From Georgenia sp. EYE_87 (lineage in GTDB: Bacteria > Actinomycetota > Actinomycetes > Actinomycetales > Actinomycetaceae): a DNA stretch of 64,000 nucleotides. Both the position numbers and the translations under genes were made by a program. The notes under the pieces were generated by a model. That model was not told where the DNA came from and did no database searches. It saw only the letters and a list, made by a program, of their open reading frames with translations. Location: positions 124,001 through 188,000 of the forward strand of contig NZ_JAHXNL010000001.1 of assembly GCF_023148685.1 (NCBI RefSeq), in the 5' to 3' direction. Each line of letters opens with the position of its first letter. Within the stretch, counting starts at the first letter, position 1. Positions 9,118 through 19,235 of this stretch are shown piece after piece.

Positions 9118-9290
9118 GCGGAGGGGAGTATTCCCCGAACAGTGATGCCGTCATCACGGTGGGCGACGTCGTCCGCTCGGTGTCACTGGCCCGGACCACG
9201 ACGGTCGTCCCAGCCTCGGCAGCATCGGGGCCGGGGACAGCCCGGACCAGGCGGAAGAGACCTCCGGTACCCGTCCCTACGTACCGGAGG
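9118..9290 (+). ncRNA. yybP-ykoY (Mn2+) riboswitch controlling terC
   Basis: The 5' strand GGAGGGGAGTA (9120-9130) and the 3' strand GAAGAGACCTCC (9254-9265) match the conserved P1 ends of the yybP-ykoY aptamer (GGGGAGUA ... AAGACC). P1 pairs GGAGG (9120-9124) with CCTCC (9261-9265). An internal arm, CAGTGA ... TCACTG, encloses GCCGTCATCACGG, like the conserved GUCGUCA element. The expression platform is visible. CCTCCGGTAC (9261-9270) can instead pair perfectly with GTACCGGAGG (9281-9290), hiding the terC Shine-Dalgarno. Metal-stabilised P1 would free it, giving a translational ON switch. A -10 box TATCGT (9105-9110) puts the start near 9117. terC/alx genes are known targets of this class. 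This fills most of the 331-bp gap. Confidence 0.85.
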
Positions 9291-9294
9291 CACT

Positions 9295-10380
9295 GTGGAA
9301 GTCCACGCCCTTGGTTGGATCGCGCTCGCTGCGATCATCGTCGTCATGATCGTGGTCGACATCGTCGGCCACGTCCGGAACCCGCACGCGCCCTCCATGA
9401 AGGAGGCGGCCTGGTGGTCGGTGGCCTACGTGGCCATGGCCATCATCTTCGGCTTCATCGTCTGGGGCGTCTACGGCACCCAGTACGGCACGGAGTACTT
9501 CGCCGGGTACGTCACGGAGAAATCGCTCTCCGTCGACAACCTGTTCGTCTTCGTCATCATCATCGCGGCCTTCAAGATCCCCCGGAAGTACCAGCAGGAG
9601 GTCCTGCTGGCCGGCATCATCATCGCGATCGTCCTGCGCGGCGTCTTCATCGCCCTCGGCGTGGCCGTGATCGAGAACTTCTCCTGGGTGTTCTACCTCT
9701 TCGGCGCGTTCCTCATCTACACGGCCATCGCGCAGGCGCGTCAGGGTGTCGAGGACCCCGACGAGCACGAGGAGTACCACGAGAACGGGTTCGTCCGCCT
9801 CGTCCGGCGCTTCGTGCCGGTGACCCCGGGCTTCGTCGGCGGCAAGCTGGTCCACCGCCACCACGGCAGGACGATGATCACGCCGATGCTGCTCGCCATC
9901 ATCGCGATCGGCAGCGCGGACATCCTCTTCGCCGTCGACTCCATCCCCGCCATCTTCGGCCTCACCAAGGAGCCGTACCTCGTCTTCGCGGCGAACGCCT
10001 TCTCGCTCCTCGGTCTGCGCCAGCTCTACTTCCTGATCGACGGCCTGCTCGACAAGCTCGTCTACCTCCACTACGGCCTCGCGGCGATCCTCGGCTTCAT
10101 CGGGGTCAAGCTGGTCATCCACGCCCTGCACGAGAACGAGCTCTCGTTCATCAACGGCGGTGAGCACTGGACCGCGATCCCCGAGCCGTCGATCGTGGTG
10201 TCCCTGCTCTGGATCGTGGGCGTGCTCGTCATCACCGTCGTGGCCAGCCTGCGCAAGAACAAGAAGGACGCGCGCATCGCTGCCGCCGAGGCGGCGCTGC
10301 TCCACGCCGGCGAGCGGGAGGACGAGCGCCGTCCGACCATCCCGCCGGGCGAGCCCGCGAAGCGCAGCTCCGACGACTGA
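9295..10380 (+). CDS. TerC/Alx-family membrane protein (Mn2+ export type)
   Basis: The preferred start is GTG 9295, giving 361 aa, because it follows GGAGG (9286-9290) by a few bases and lies after the riboswitch. An upstream in-frame extension to 9142 would translate the riboswitch itself. The protein has about eight hydrophobic segments. It holds the two family motifs with conserved aspartates, VDNLFVFVIIIAAFKIP and FAVDSIPAIFGLTKEP. TerC/Alx proteins act in metal homeostasis, chiefly Mn2+ export, and some help metallate secreted enzymes. The Mn2+ riboswitch upstream supports a manganese role. The C-terminal 40 residues are charged and cytoplasmic. Confidence 0.92.
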   Translation: MEVHALGWIALAAIIVVMIVVDIVGHVRNPHAPSMKEAAWWSVAYVAMAIIFGFIVWGVYGTQYGTEYFAGYVTEKSLSVDNLFVFVIIIAAFKIPRKYQQEVLLAGIIIAIVLRGVFIALGVAVIENFSWVFYLFGAFLIYTAIAQARQGVEDPDEHEEYHENGFVRLVRRFVPVTPGFVGGKLVHRHHGRTMITPMLLAIIAIGSADILFAVDSIPAIFGLTKEPYLVFAANAFSLLGLRQLYFLIDGLLDKLVYLHYGLAAILGFIGVKLVIHALHENELSFINGGEHWTAIPEPSIVVSLLWIVGVLVITVVASLRKNKKDARIAAAEAALLHAGEREDERRPTIPPGEPAKRSSDD

Positions 10381-10421
10381 CGCCGGCGTCAACGGCCGCG
10401 CAGGCCGCGGCCCCGCCGGCA

Positions 10422-10450
10422 CCGCCCGGCCCCGGACGGGGGCCGGGCGG
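10422..10450 (+). terminator. 12-bp GC hairpin after terC
   Basis: CCGCCCGGCCCC (10422-10433) pairs perfectly with 10439-10450 around a 5-nt loop, between the terC stop and the leaderless promoter of the next gene. Confidence 0.65.
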
Positions 10451-10477
10451 TCGCGCGTCCGGCGGTAGCATGCCCCG

Positions 10478-11335
10478 ATGCGTGCGAGCGACGACGACGG
10501 AGGCGCCGCCGTCGGCACCCCCGCCGGCGGCGACGCGGGCGCGGAGACGGACGGGGCGGGTCGCTCGCCGGAGATCATCCGCTCCCTGGCGCGGGGCCTG
10601 TCGGTCGTCCGGGCGTTCGACGCGGCGCACCCGCGCCTGACGCTGAGCGAGGTCGCCGTACGCGCCCGCATGCCGCGGGCCGGTGCGCGGCGCGCGCTCC
10701 ACACCCTGGTCGAGCTGGGTTACGCCACCCGGTCCGGCCGCGAGTTCACGCTGCGGCCCAAGCTGCTCGAGCTCGGGTTCGAGCAGCTCTCCGGCCTCTC
10801 GCTCGCCGATGTCGTCACCCCGCACCTGCAGGCGCTCTCCGCGCGGCTCGACGAGTCCGTCTCGGCCTCGGTGCTCGACGCCGGCCAGATCGTCTACGTC
10901 GCGCGCGTCGCCACCCGCCGGGTGATGCGCGTCCAGATCCGGGTGGGCGCGCGCTTCCCGGCGGAGTCGACCGCCATGGGCCGCGTGCTCCTCGCGGCCC
11001 GTTCGCCCGAGTGGATCGAGGGCTTCGTGGAGTCGGTGCGGGTGGAGCGGCGGTCCCCGTACACCACCACGGACACCGCGCGGCTGCGGGCGATCCTCTC
11101 CCGGACCCGGGCGCAGGGCTGGGCGCTGGTCGACCAGGAGCTCGAGGAGGGGCTGCGGTCGGTGGCGGTGCCCGTGCACGACGGCGAGGGCAACGTGATC
11201 GCCGCGGTCAACGTCGCCACCACGGTCATCCACGACGAGCCGGCCGCGTTCCTCGAGCGGGTCCTGCCCTCCCTGCGGCGGACGGCCGCCGCGATCGACG
11301 CCGACCTCGTCCCCCTCGGGCACGTCGACTCGTGA
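10478..11335 (+). CDS. IclR-family regulator (PcaR/PcaU type)
   Basis: The 285-residue protein has an N-terminal winged helix (about 28-85: SLARGLSVVRAFDAAHPRLTLSEVAVRARMPRAGARRALHTLVELGY) and an IclR effector domain with FPAESTAMGRVLLAA and QGWALVDQELEEGLRSVAVPV. This is the style of the PcaR/PcaU group that senses beta-ketoadipate or related acids. TAGCAT (10466-10471) is 6 nt before the ATG, so the mRNA is probably leaderless. It lies directly upstream of pcaL and is its likely regulator. A second IclR gene follows pcaL. Which one acts as activator or repressor cannot be told. Confidence 0.88.
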   Translation: MRASDDDGGAAVGTPAGGDAGAETDGAGRSPEIIRSLARGLSVVRAFDAAHPRLTLSEVAVRARMPRAGARRALHTLVELGYATRSGREFTLRPKLLELGFEQLSGLSLADVVTPHLQALSARLDESVSASVLDAGQIVYVARVATRRVMRVQIRVGARFPAESTAMGRVLLAARSPEWIEGFVESVRVERRSPYTTTDTARLRAILSRTRAQGWALVDQELEEGLRSVAVPVHDGEGNVIAAVNVATTVIHDEPAAFLERVLPSLRRTAAAIDADLVPLGHVDS

Positions 11336-11395
11336 GAGTCCCGGGTCGGTAGCCTGGCAGGGCCGGGAGGCCGGCACCCCAGCTGAAGGAGAACG

Positions 11396-12565
11396 ATGCA
11401 CGACGACGCGCGACCGACCCTCGCCCACGCCGTCGACGGCCCCGAGGACGCCCCGGTGGTCGTCCTGGGGTCCTCGCTCGGCACGGACCGCCACATGTGG
11501 GACGCCCAGGTGCCGGTGCTGGCCCGGCGGTACCGCGTGGTCCGGTACGAGCTGCGCGGGCACGGCCGCTCCGCGTCGCCGCGCGCCGAGGGCCCGGTCA
11601 CCATCGCCGACCTCGGCTCCGACGTCCTGCGCCTCATGGACCAGCTCGGCATCGCCTCCGCCCACCACGTCGGGCTCTCGATCGGCGGGATGGTCGCGCT
11701 GTGGCTCGCCGAGCGGCACCCCGAGCGCGTCGAGCGCCTCGCCGTCGTGTGCTCCGCGCCGTACCTGCCGCCCGCCGAGGGCTGGCTGACCCGGGCCGCG
11801 ACCGTACGCCGCGAGGGCATGGGCGCGGTGGTGGACGCCGTCATGTCGCGCTGGTTCACCGAGACGTACGACGACGAGGAGCGCCGCGCCGCCCTGCGCG
11901 CCTCGTTCCTCGCCGTCGACCCGGAGGGCTACGCGCAGTGCTGCGAGGCGATCGCGGGCATGGACCTGCGGCCCGAGCTGCCCAACGTCTCCGCCCCCGT
12001 GCTGCTCGTGGCGGGCGACCGCGACGCGGCCACGCCGCCGGAGCTGTCCGCCGCGACCGCGGAGACCCTGCGGGCCGCCGGGGCGGAGGTCCGGTTCGAG
12101 GTGGTCCCCGACGCCGCGCACATCAGCGCCGTCCAGCAGGCGCCAGCCGTCACCCGGCTGATCCTCGAGCACCTCGACGCCCAGGACCCCGTGCGAGCGG
12201 CCGGCACGCGCGTGCGCCGGGACGTGCTGGGCGACGCCCACGTGGACCGGGCGCAGGAGCGCACCACGCCCTTCACCGCCGACTTCCAGGACCTCATCAC
12301 CCGCTACGCCTGGGGCGACGTCTGGACCCGGCCCGGGATCGACCGGCGCATGCGCAGCGCGATCACCCTGGCGGTGCTCGCCACGCTCGGGCACGACGGC
12401 GAGTTCGCCATGCACGTGCGGGCCGCGCTGCGCAACGGCCTGACCGTCGACGAGATCCGCGAGGTGCTGCTGCACATCTCGGTCTACGCGGGGGTGCCGG
12501 TCTCCAACCACGCCTTCGCCCTGGCGCAGCAGGTGCTCGACGACGTCGAGCGGGAGCGCCCGTGA
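11396..12565 (+). CDS. pcaL: Fused 3-oxoadipate enol-lactonase / 4-carboxymuconolactone decarboxylase
   Basis: This 389-residue protein is a PcaD-PcaC fusion. Residues 1-255 are an alpha/beta hydrolase with nucleophile GLSIGG, acid GDRDAATPP and His in DAAHIS. Residues about 275-385 are a carboxymuconolactone decarboxylase with FQDLITRYAWGDVWTRPGIDRR and AMHVRAALRNGLT. PcaL enzymes are known from streptomycetes and rhodococci. They turn carboxymuconolactone, through the enol-lactone, into 3-oxoadipate. A clear AAGGAGAA precedes ATG 11396. No pcaGH or pcaB lie in this window, so the decarboxylase half serves genes elsewhere or is idle. The stop overlaps the next gene's GTG (GTGA). Confidence 0.93.
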   Translation: MHDDARPTLAHAVDGPEDAPVVVLGSSLGTDRHMWDAQVPVLARRYRVVRYELRGHGRSASPRAEGPVTIADLGSDVLRLMDQLGIASAHHVGLSIGGMVALWLAERHPERVERLAVVCSAPYLPPAEGWLTRAATVRREGMGAVVDAVMSRWFTETYDDEERRAALRASFLAVDPEGYAQCCEAIAGMDLRPELPNVSAPVLLVAGDRDAATPPELSAATAETLRAAGAEVRFEVVPDAAHISAVQQAPAVTRLILEHLDAQDPVRAAGTRVRRDVLGDAHVDRAQERTTPFTADFQDLITRYAWGDVWTRPGIDRRMRSAITLAVLATLGHDGEFAMHVRAALRNGLTVDEIREVLLHISVYAGVPVSNHAFALAQQVLDDVERERP

Positions 12566-13362
12566 GCGACGAGGGTGAGCCGGAGGGCCTGCAGTCCCTC
12601 GCCCGGGGGCTCGGCGTCCTGCGGGTCCTCGCGGCCGCGGACGGCCCGCTCACCCTCGCCGAGGTGGCGCACGCCGCGGCGCTGAACCGGGCGGTGGCGC
12701 GCCGGGTGCTGCTCACCCTCGTCGACGTCGGCTACGTGCTCGCGCGCGGGCGCGAGTTCAGCCTGCGGCCGCGCGTGCTGGAGCTGGGGGAGGCGTACCG
12801 CGCGAGCCTGCGCCTGCCCGCCCTCGCGCTGCCCGCCATGCGACGGCTCTCCGCCGCCACCGGCCAGTCCATCTCGCTCGGCGTCCTCGACGGAGCCGAG
12901 GTCGTCTACGTCCAGCGGGTCGTAGGGGCCCGGATCGTGGACGTGGTCCTCGACGTCGGCACCCGGGTGCCCGCGCACGCCACCGCGATCGGCCGGGTGC
13001 TGCTCGCGGACCTCGGGCCCGACGAGCGCGCGGCCGTCCTCGGGGCGGGCCCGCTCGGGGCCCTCACGCCGACCACCGTGACCGACCCCGCCCGGCTGGG
13101 CGAGGTGCTCGACCGGGTGCGTGCGCAGGGCTACGCCCACATCGACGAGGAGTTCGAGCCCGGGCTGACCACGCTCGCCGCGCCCGTGGTGGACGACGGC
13201 GTGGTCGTGGCCGCGGTGAACCTCCCGCTGAGCACGGCGTCCCTCCCGCCCGGGGGCGTGGGACCGGACCTCGTCGGGGCGGTCGTCGCCGCGGGGCGGG
13301 AGATCAGCGCCGCCGTCGCCGAGGCGGCCGGCCGGGCTGGTGCACCGCCCGGCCGCGGCTGA
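12562..13362 (+). CDS. Second IclR-family regulator
   Basis: Starting at GTG 12562, which overlaps the pcaL stop, the protein is 266 aa. It has the same plan as the first IclR protein: a winged helix in SLARGLGVLRVLAAADGPLTLAEVAHAAALNRAVARRVLLTLVDVGY, and an effector domain with VPAHATAIGRVLLADLG and YAHIDEEFEPGLTTLAAPV. It is probably cotranslated with pcaL. It is convergent with pcaF, with a gap of only 31 bp. The two IclR proteins are clearly related, and duplication is likely. The targets may be pcaL and the divergent pcaIJF promoter. The effector is unknown. Confidence 0.87.
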   Translation: MSDEGEPEGLQSLARGLGVLRVLAAADGPLTLAEVAHAAALNRAVARRVLLTLVDVGYVLARGREFSLRPRVLELGEAYRASLRLPALALPAMRRLSAATGQSISLGVLDGAEVVYVQRVVGARIVDVVLDVGTRVPAHATAIGRVLLADLGPDERAAVLGAGPLGALTPTTVTDPARLGEVLDRVRAQGYAHIDEEFEPGLTTLAAPVVDDGVVVAAVNLPLSTASLPPGGVGPDLVGAVVAAGREISAAVAEAAGRAGAPPGRG

Positions 13363-13393
13363 TCCGCCGGAGGGGCTGTCCCGGAGGGCTGCC

Positions 13394-14563
13394 TCAGGCC
13401 TCCAGCACGACGGCGAGCCCCTGGCCCACCCCGATGCAGATCGCGGCCACGCCGATGCCGCCGCCGCGCGCCCTGAGCGCGTGGGCGAGGTGGCCGACGA
13501 TGCGGCCGCCGGACGCGCCGAGCGGGTGCCCGATCGCGATCGCGCCGCCGTCGACGTTGACCTTCTCGGGATCGAGGTCGGGCCAGAGCTTGAGGCAGGC
13601 GAGCGACTGGGAGGCGAACGCCTCGTTGAGCTCGACGAGGTCGACGTCCTCCCACGTCTTCCCGGCCCGCCTCAGCGCGATGTTGGCCGCCTCGACCGGC
13701 CCGACGCCGAAGATCTGCGGCTCGAGGGCGGAGACGCCGCGCGAGACCACCCGGGCGAGCGGCTCGCCGTCGAAGTCCTCGCCCGCCAGGAGGACGGCGG
13801 AGGCGCCGTCGGTCAGCGGGGAGGCGTTGCCGGCCGTGACGGAGCCCTTGTCGGGCGACCGGAAGGCCGGCTTGAGCCGGGCCAGGGACTCCAGCGAGCT
13901 GTCCCGGCGGATGTTCTCGTCGCGGTCGAGCTCGACGCCGGGGACGGTCACGAGCTCGGCGTCGTAGCGGCCCTCGTCCCAGGCCTGCGTCGCCAGCTGG
14001 TGGCTGCGCAGCGCGAACGCGTCCTGCTCCTCGCGGGAGATCTGGTGCTGGTCGGCGAGGATCTCGGCGCCCTCGCCGAGGGCGACGGTCCACTCCTTCG
14101 GCATCCTCGGGTTGACCAGGCGCCAGCCGATGGTGGTCGACGCGAGGGTCTGGTCGCCGGCGGGGAACGCGCGCTCGGGCTTGAGCAGCACCAGCGGCGC
14201 TCGGGACATCGACTCGGTGCCGCCCGCCAGGATGACGTCCGCGTCGCCGGTCTCGATGGCCCGCGAGCCCTGGATGACCGCCTCGACGCCGGAGCCGCAC
14301 AGGCGGTTGACGGTGACGCCGGGCACCGTGACGGGCAGCCCGGCCAGGAGCGTGGACATGCGGGCGACGTCGCGGTTCTCCTCGCCGGCGCCGTTGGCGT
14401 TGCCGAAGATGACGTCGTCGATGCGGGCGGGGTCCAGCGTGGGGTTGCGCTCGACCACGGCCTTGATGACCGTCGCGCCGAGGTCGTCGGGGCGGACGCC
14501 GGCGAGGGCCTTGCCGTAGCGGCCGAAGGGGGTGCGGACGGCGTCGTAGATGAAGGCGGACAT
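13394..14563 (-). CDS. pcaF: 3-oxoadipyl-CoA thiolase
   Basis: The 389-residue thiolase starts MSAFIYDAVRTPFGRYGKAL. It has the nucleophilic cysteine in NRLCGSGVEAV (about 90), NEAFA, the general base His in GHPLGASGGR, and the second cysteine in CIGVGQG near the C-terminus. The start VRTPFGR and the context, last in pcaI-pcaJ-pcaF, fit PcaF. PcaF splits 3-oxoadipyl-CoA with CoA into succinyl-CoA and acetyl-CoA, ending the beta-ketoadipate pathway. A general acetyl-CoA acetyltransferase is the alternative. The pcaJ stop is 8 nt upstream. GAGGAGAACC precedes the ATG. Confidence 0.92.
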   Translation of the reverse strand: MSAFIYDAVRTPFGRYGKALAGVRPDDLGATVIKAVVERNPTLDPARIDDVIFGNANGAGEENRDVARMSTLLAGLPVTVPGVTVNRLCGSGVEAVIQGSRAIETGDADVILAGGTESMSRAPLVLLKPERAFPAGDQTLASTTIGWRLVNPRMPKEWTVALGEGAEILADQHQISREEQDAFALRSHQLATQAWDEGRYDAELVTVPGVELDRDENIRRDSSLESLARLKPAFRSPDKGSVTAGNASPLTDGASAVLLAGEDFDGEPLARVVSRGVSALEPQIFGVGPVEAANIALRRAGKTWEDVDLVELNEAFASQSLACLKLWPDLDPEKVNVDGGAIAIGHPLGASGGRIVGHLAHALRARGGGIGVAAICIGVGQGLAVVLEA

Positions 14564-14571
14564 GGTTCTCC

Positions 14572-15240
14572 TCAGCGGGCGGGGACGGTGCCGGGCACGG
14601 TGGCGTCGACCAGCGGCAGACCGGTGGTCTCACGAAGCGACCCGACGGTGGCGTCGCCGTAGGTCTCGGTGACGGCCACGCCGTCGTCGGTGATGTCGAA
14701 GACCGCGAGGTCGGTGTAGACGCGTGAGACGCAGCCGACGCCCGTCAGGGGGTAGGTGCACGCCTCGACCAGCTTCGAGTGCCCGTCGCGAGTGAGCAGC
14801 TCCATCATCACGAAGGTCTGCTTGGCGCCGATCGCCAGGTCCATCGCGCCGCCGACAGCGGGGATGGCGCCCGGCTTGCCCGTGTGCCAGTTGGCCAGGT
14901 CGCCGGATGCGGAGACCTGGAACGCGCCGAGCACGCACAGGTCGAGGTGCCCGCCGCGCATCATGGCGAAGGAGTCGGCGTGGTGGAAGTACGAGGCGCC
15001 CGGCAGCTCGGTGACGGGGATCTTGCCGGCGTTGATGAGGTCGAGGTCGACCTCGTCACCGCTGGCCTCGGGCCCCATCCCCAGCATGCCGTTCTCGGTG
15101 TGCAGGGTGACGTGGCGCTCCGGCTCGAGGTAGTCCGAGACCTTGGTGGGCATGCCGATGCCGAGGTTGACGTAGGCGCCCTCCGGGATGTCCTGCGCCA
15201 CGCGCGCGGCGATCTGGTCGCGCGTCAGGGGCTCGCTCAC
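14572..15240 (-). CDS. pcaJ: 3-oxoadipate CoA-transferase, beta subunit
   Basis: From GTG 15240, which overlaps the pcaI stop by GTGA, it encodes 222 aa. It shows the beta-subunit signature YVNLGIGMPTKVSDYL and the catalytic glutamate in HTENGMLGMGP (about 49). GGHLDLCVLGAFQVS and GGAMDLAIGAKQTFVMMEL follow. With PcaI it moves CoA from succinyl-CoA to 3-oxoadipate. Longer upstream reading in this frame is a shadow of pcaI. Other succinyl-CoA:3-ketoacid transferases look alike; the neighbours decide for PcaJ. Confidence 0.92.
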   Translation of the reverse strand: MSEPLTRDQIAARVAQDIPEGAYVNLGIGMPTKVSDYLEPERHVTLHTENGMLGMGPEASGDEVDLDLINAGKIPVTELPGASYFHHADSFAMMRGGHLDLCVLGAFQVSASGDLANWHTGKPGAIPAVGGAMDLAIGAKQTFVMMELLTRDGHSKLVEACTYPLTGVGCVSRVYTDLAVFDITDDGVAVTETYGDATVGSLRETTGLPLVDATVPGTVPAR

Positions 15241-15926
15241 TGTCCCTCCTCGGGGTCGGGCCTGACCGGGTCCACGCGGACCACGCGGTCGACGTAGATG
15301 CCCGGGGTGACGACCACCTCGGGGTCGATCGCGCCGGTCTCGACGATCTCGTTGACCTGGACGATGGTGGTGCGGGCGGCGGCCGCCATGACGGGACCGA
15401 AGTTGCGGGCGGTCTTGCGGTAGACGAGGTTGCCGACGCCGTCCGCGCGCAGGGCCTTGACGAGCGCGAAGTCGGCGCGGATCGGGTACTCGAGGACGTA
15501 GTCGCGCCCGTCGATGCGCCGCGTCTCCTTGCCCTCTGCGAGGAGGGTGCCGTAGCCGGTCGGCGTGAAGAACGCGCCGATGCCGGCGCCCGCGGCCCGG
15601 ATCCGCTCGGCGAGGTTCCCCTGGGGGACCACCTCGAGCTCGATCTCGCCGGCGCGGTACTTCTCGTCGAAGTGCCACGAGTCCTTCTGCCGCGGGAAGG
15701 AGCAGATGATCTTCCGCACGCGCCCCAGCGCGACGAGCTGCGCGAGTCCGACGTCGCCGTTGCCGGCGTTGTTGTTGATGACTGTCAGGTCGCTCGCGCC
15801 CTGGTCGATGAGAGCGTCGATCAGCTCGACCGGCTGGCCCGCGGGACCGAACCCGCCGATCATGACGGTCGCCCCGTCGCTGATGCCCTCCACCGCCTCG
15901 TGGAGATTCTCGGTGATCCGCAGCAT
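15237..15926 (-). CDS. pcaI: 3-oxoadipate CoA-transferase, alpha subunit
   Basis: The 229-residue subunit carries the glycine-rich CoA-transferase motif MIGGFGPAGQPVELIDAL and NNNAGNG. It continues with SFPRQKDSWHFDEKYRAGEIELE, the FTPTGYGT stretch, and YRKTARNFGP. It pairs with PcaJ. ATG 15926 is used because the family homology begins there, although its Shine-Dalgarno (AAGGAG) lies rather far upstream. It is the first gene of pcaIJF. Its promoter region is shared with the divergent LysR gene and holds direct and inverted GCAC/GTGC repeats that could bind an IclR protein. Confidence 0.92.
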   Translation of the reverse strand: MLRITENLHEAVEGISDGATVMIGGFGPAGQPVELIDALIDQGASDLTVINNNAGNGDVGLAQLVALGRVRKIICSFPRQKDSWHFDEKYRAGEIELEVVPQGNLAERIRAAGAGIGAFFTPTGYGTLLAEGKETRRIDGRDYVLEYPIRADFALVKALRADGVGNLVYRKTARNFGPVMAAAARTTIVQVNEIVETGAIDPEVVVTPGIYVDRVVRVDPVRPDPEEGQ

Positions 15927-15960
15927 CGCCGCCGCTCACACTCCTTGTTGTTCGGTATAC

Positions 15961-15976
15961 GCACAGGTGCGCGCAC
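15961..15976. promoter_or_regulatory. GCAC-N2-GTGC-N2-GCAC repeat in the pcaI leader
   Basis: Alternating half-sites GCAC (15961-15964), GTGC (15967-15970) and GCAC (15973-15976) lie just downstream of the pcaI -10 box, where a bound repressor would block transcription. The regulator is not known. Confidence 0.4.
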
Positions 15977-15984
15977 TTAGAACT

Positions 15985-16013
15985 ATCATCCGCGTCATGG
16001 TCGCGCGGGTCAA
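15985..16013 (-). promoter_or_regulatory. Candidate pcaIJF promoter
   Basis: On the minus strand TTGACC (16013-16008) and GATGAT (15990-15985) are separated by 17 nt. The start would lie about 50 nt upstream of the pcaI ATG. Confidence 0.5.
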
Positions 16014-16087
16014 GGTCGGACACCGCCACAGGCCGAAGTTGCGGCACGCGGGTCCCTCCGCCAACTTATAGGTCTGACGTCTCAATC

Positions 16088-16104
16088 GGAGCAGTGATTG
16101 CTCC
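16088..16104. promoter_or_regulatory. Inverted repeat GGAGCA-N5-TGCTCC beside the catR-type promoter
   Basis: A perfect 6-bp inverted repeat directly abuts the -35 box of the LysR gene and lies about 75 bp upstream of the pcaI -35. It contains a T-N11-A core, as LysR-family operators do, and may be the LysR binding site. Confidence 0.5.
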
Positions 16105-16133
16105 TTGTACGGATCAATGTCCGGTCATACGCT
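16105..16133 (+). promoter_or_regulatory. Promoter of the LysR-catB-catA operon
   Basis: TTGTAC (16105-16110) and TACGCT (16128-16133) are separated by exactly 17 nt, upstream of the LysR ATG at 16173. This is a good sigma-70-type promoter. Confidence 0.6.
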
Positions 16134-16172
16134 GACCGGGCACGGCGACGAGGCTGAGGAGGCGACGGACGG

Positions 16173-17071
16173 ATGGAGCTGCGGCACCTGCGGTACTTCG
16201 TGGCCGTGGCCGACCACCGGCACTTCGGCCAGGCGGCCGAGCACCTCCACATCTCCCAGCCGCCGCTGTCCCACCAGATCCGCCAGCTCGAGCGCGAGCT
16301 CGGCACCGTGCTGCTGACCCGCACCACGCGGCGCGTGGAGCTGACCGAGGCGGGCCGGGCGTTCTACGACGACGCGGTCAGGATCCTCGCCGACGTCGAC
16401 GCGGCCGCCGCCCGCGTCCGGACCCTCGCCGAGGGGTGGACCGGCCGGCTGCGGGTGGGCTTCACCGGCTCGGCCTCCTACCGCCAGCTGCCGCAGGTGG
16501 CGCGCCTGCAGCGGGTCCACCTGCCCGACATCGAGCTCCAGCTGTTCTCCGAGATGCTCACCCCCGCCCAGGAGCAGGCGCTCGTGGAGCAGCGTCTCGA
16601 CATCGGCGTGCTCCGCCCGCCGGTGGGGACGCCCGGCCTCGCCACGCGGACGATCGCCGTCGAGCAGCTCACCCTGGCCGTGCCCGCGGGCCACCGCCTC
16701 GCCACCGCCCCGGCGCCCCGCCTCGCCGACCTGACCGGCGAGGTCCTCCTGACCTACCCCGGCCGGGCCCGCTCCGTGGTGCGTGCCGCCGTCGAGCAGG
16801 AGCTGCGCCGTGCCAGCGCGGTCGTGGCCCGCACGCAGGAGGTGGAGCAGACGTCGTCGATGATGGCGCTCGTCGGCGCCGGCCTCGGCGTGGCCCTCGT
16901 CCCCGACTCGGCCCGCGCGCTCCGCCTGGACGGCGTCGTCCACCGCGAGATCGCCGGCGCCCCCAGCGTCGAGCTCGCGCTGGCCTGGCGGGAGGACGAC
17001 ACGTCGGCCGCCACCCGCCGCTTCGTCCGCATGCTCGTCGACCACCTCCCGACCGCACCGAGCGAGGCCGC

Positions 17072-17075
<4 letters not shown>
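16173..17075 (+). CDS. LysR-family regulator of catechol genes (CatR/CatM-like)
   Basis: The 300-residue protein begins MELRHLRYFVAVADHRHFGQAAEHLHISQPPLSHQIRQLE, a LysR winged helix (about 1-60) with the CatR/BenM-type start. A periplasmic-binding-like effector domain follows (about 88-295), with RLRVGFTGSASYRQLP and TSSMMALVGAGLGVALVP. LysR proteins of this branch respond to cis,cis-muconate. The ATG follows a distant GAGGAGG. The stop overlaps catB (ATGA), so it is the first gene of a catR-catB-catA operon. It is divergent from pcaIJF. A role in controlling both sides is likely but inferred. Confidence 0.9.
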
Positions 17076-19118
<2,043 letters not shown>

Positions 19119-19136
19119 GCGACCCTCGACGCACGC

Positions 19137-19168
19137 ACGGCGCCGCGCCCCACGGGGGCGGCGCCGTC
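19137..19168 (+). terminator. Hairpin after catA
   Basis: GGCGCCGCGCCCC pairs with GGGGGCGGCGCC around a 3-nt loop with one bulge, 20 nt past the catA stop. It is bidirectional between catA and the convergent BASS gene. Confidence 0.6.
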
Positions 19169-19235
19169 GTCGTACCCGTCGGGTCGTCGGGCCGGGCCGT
19201 CGTCGCGCCGCCCGGATCGTCGTCGCGGCCGGGTC

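Noticed and set aside
9142-9294. N-terminal extension of terC to GTG/ATG 9142
   Set aside because: It would translate the riboswitch aptamer; the start after the SD hairpin fits family length.
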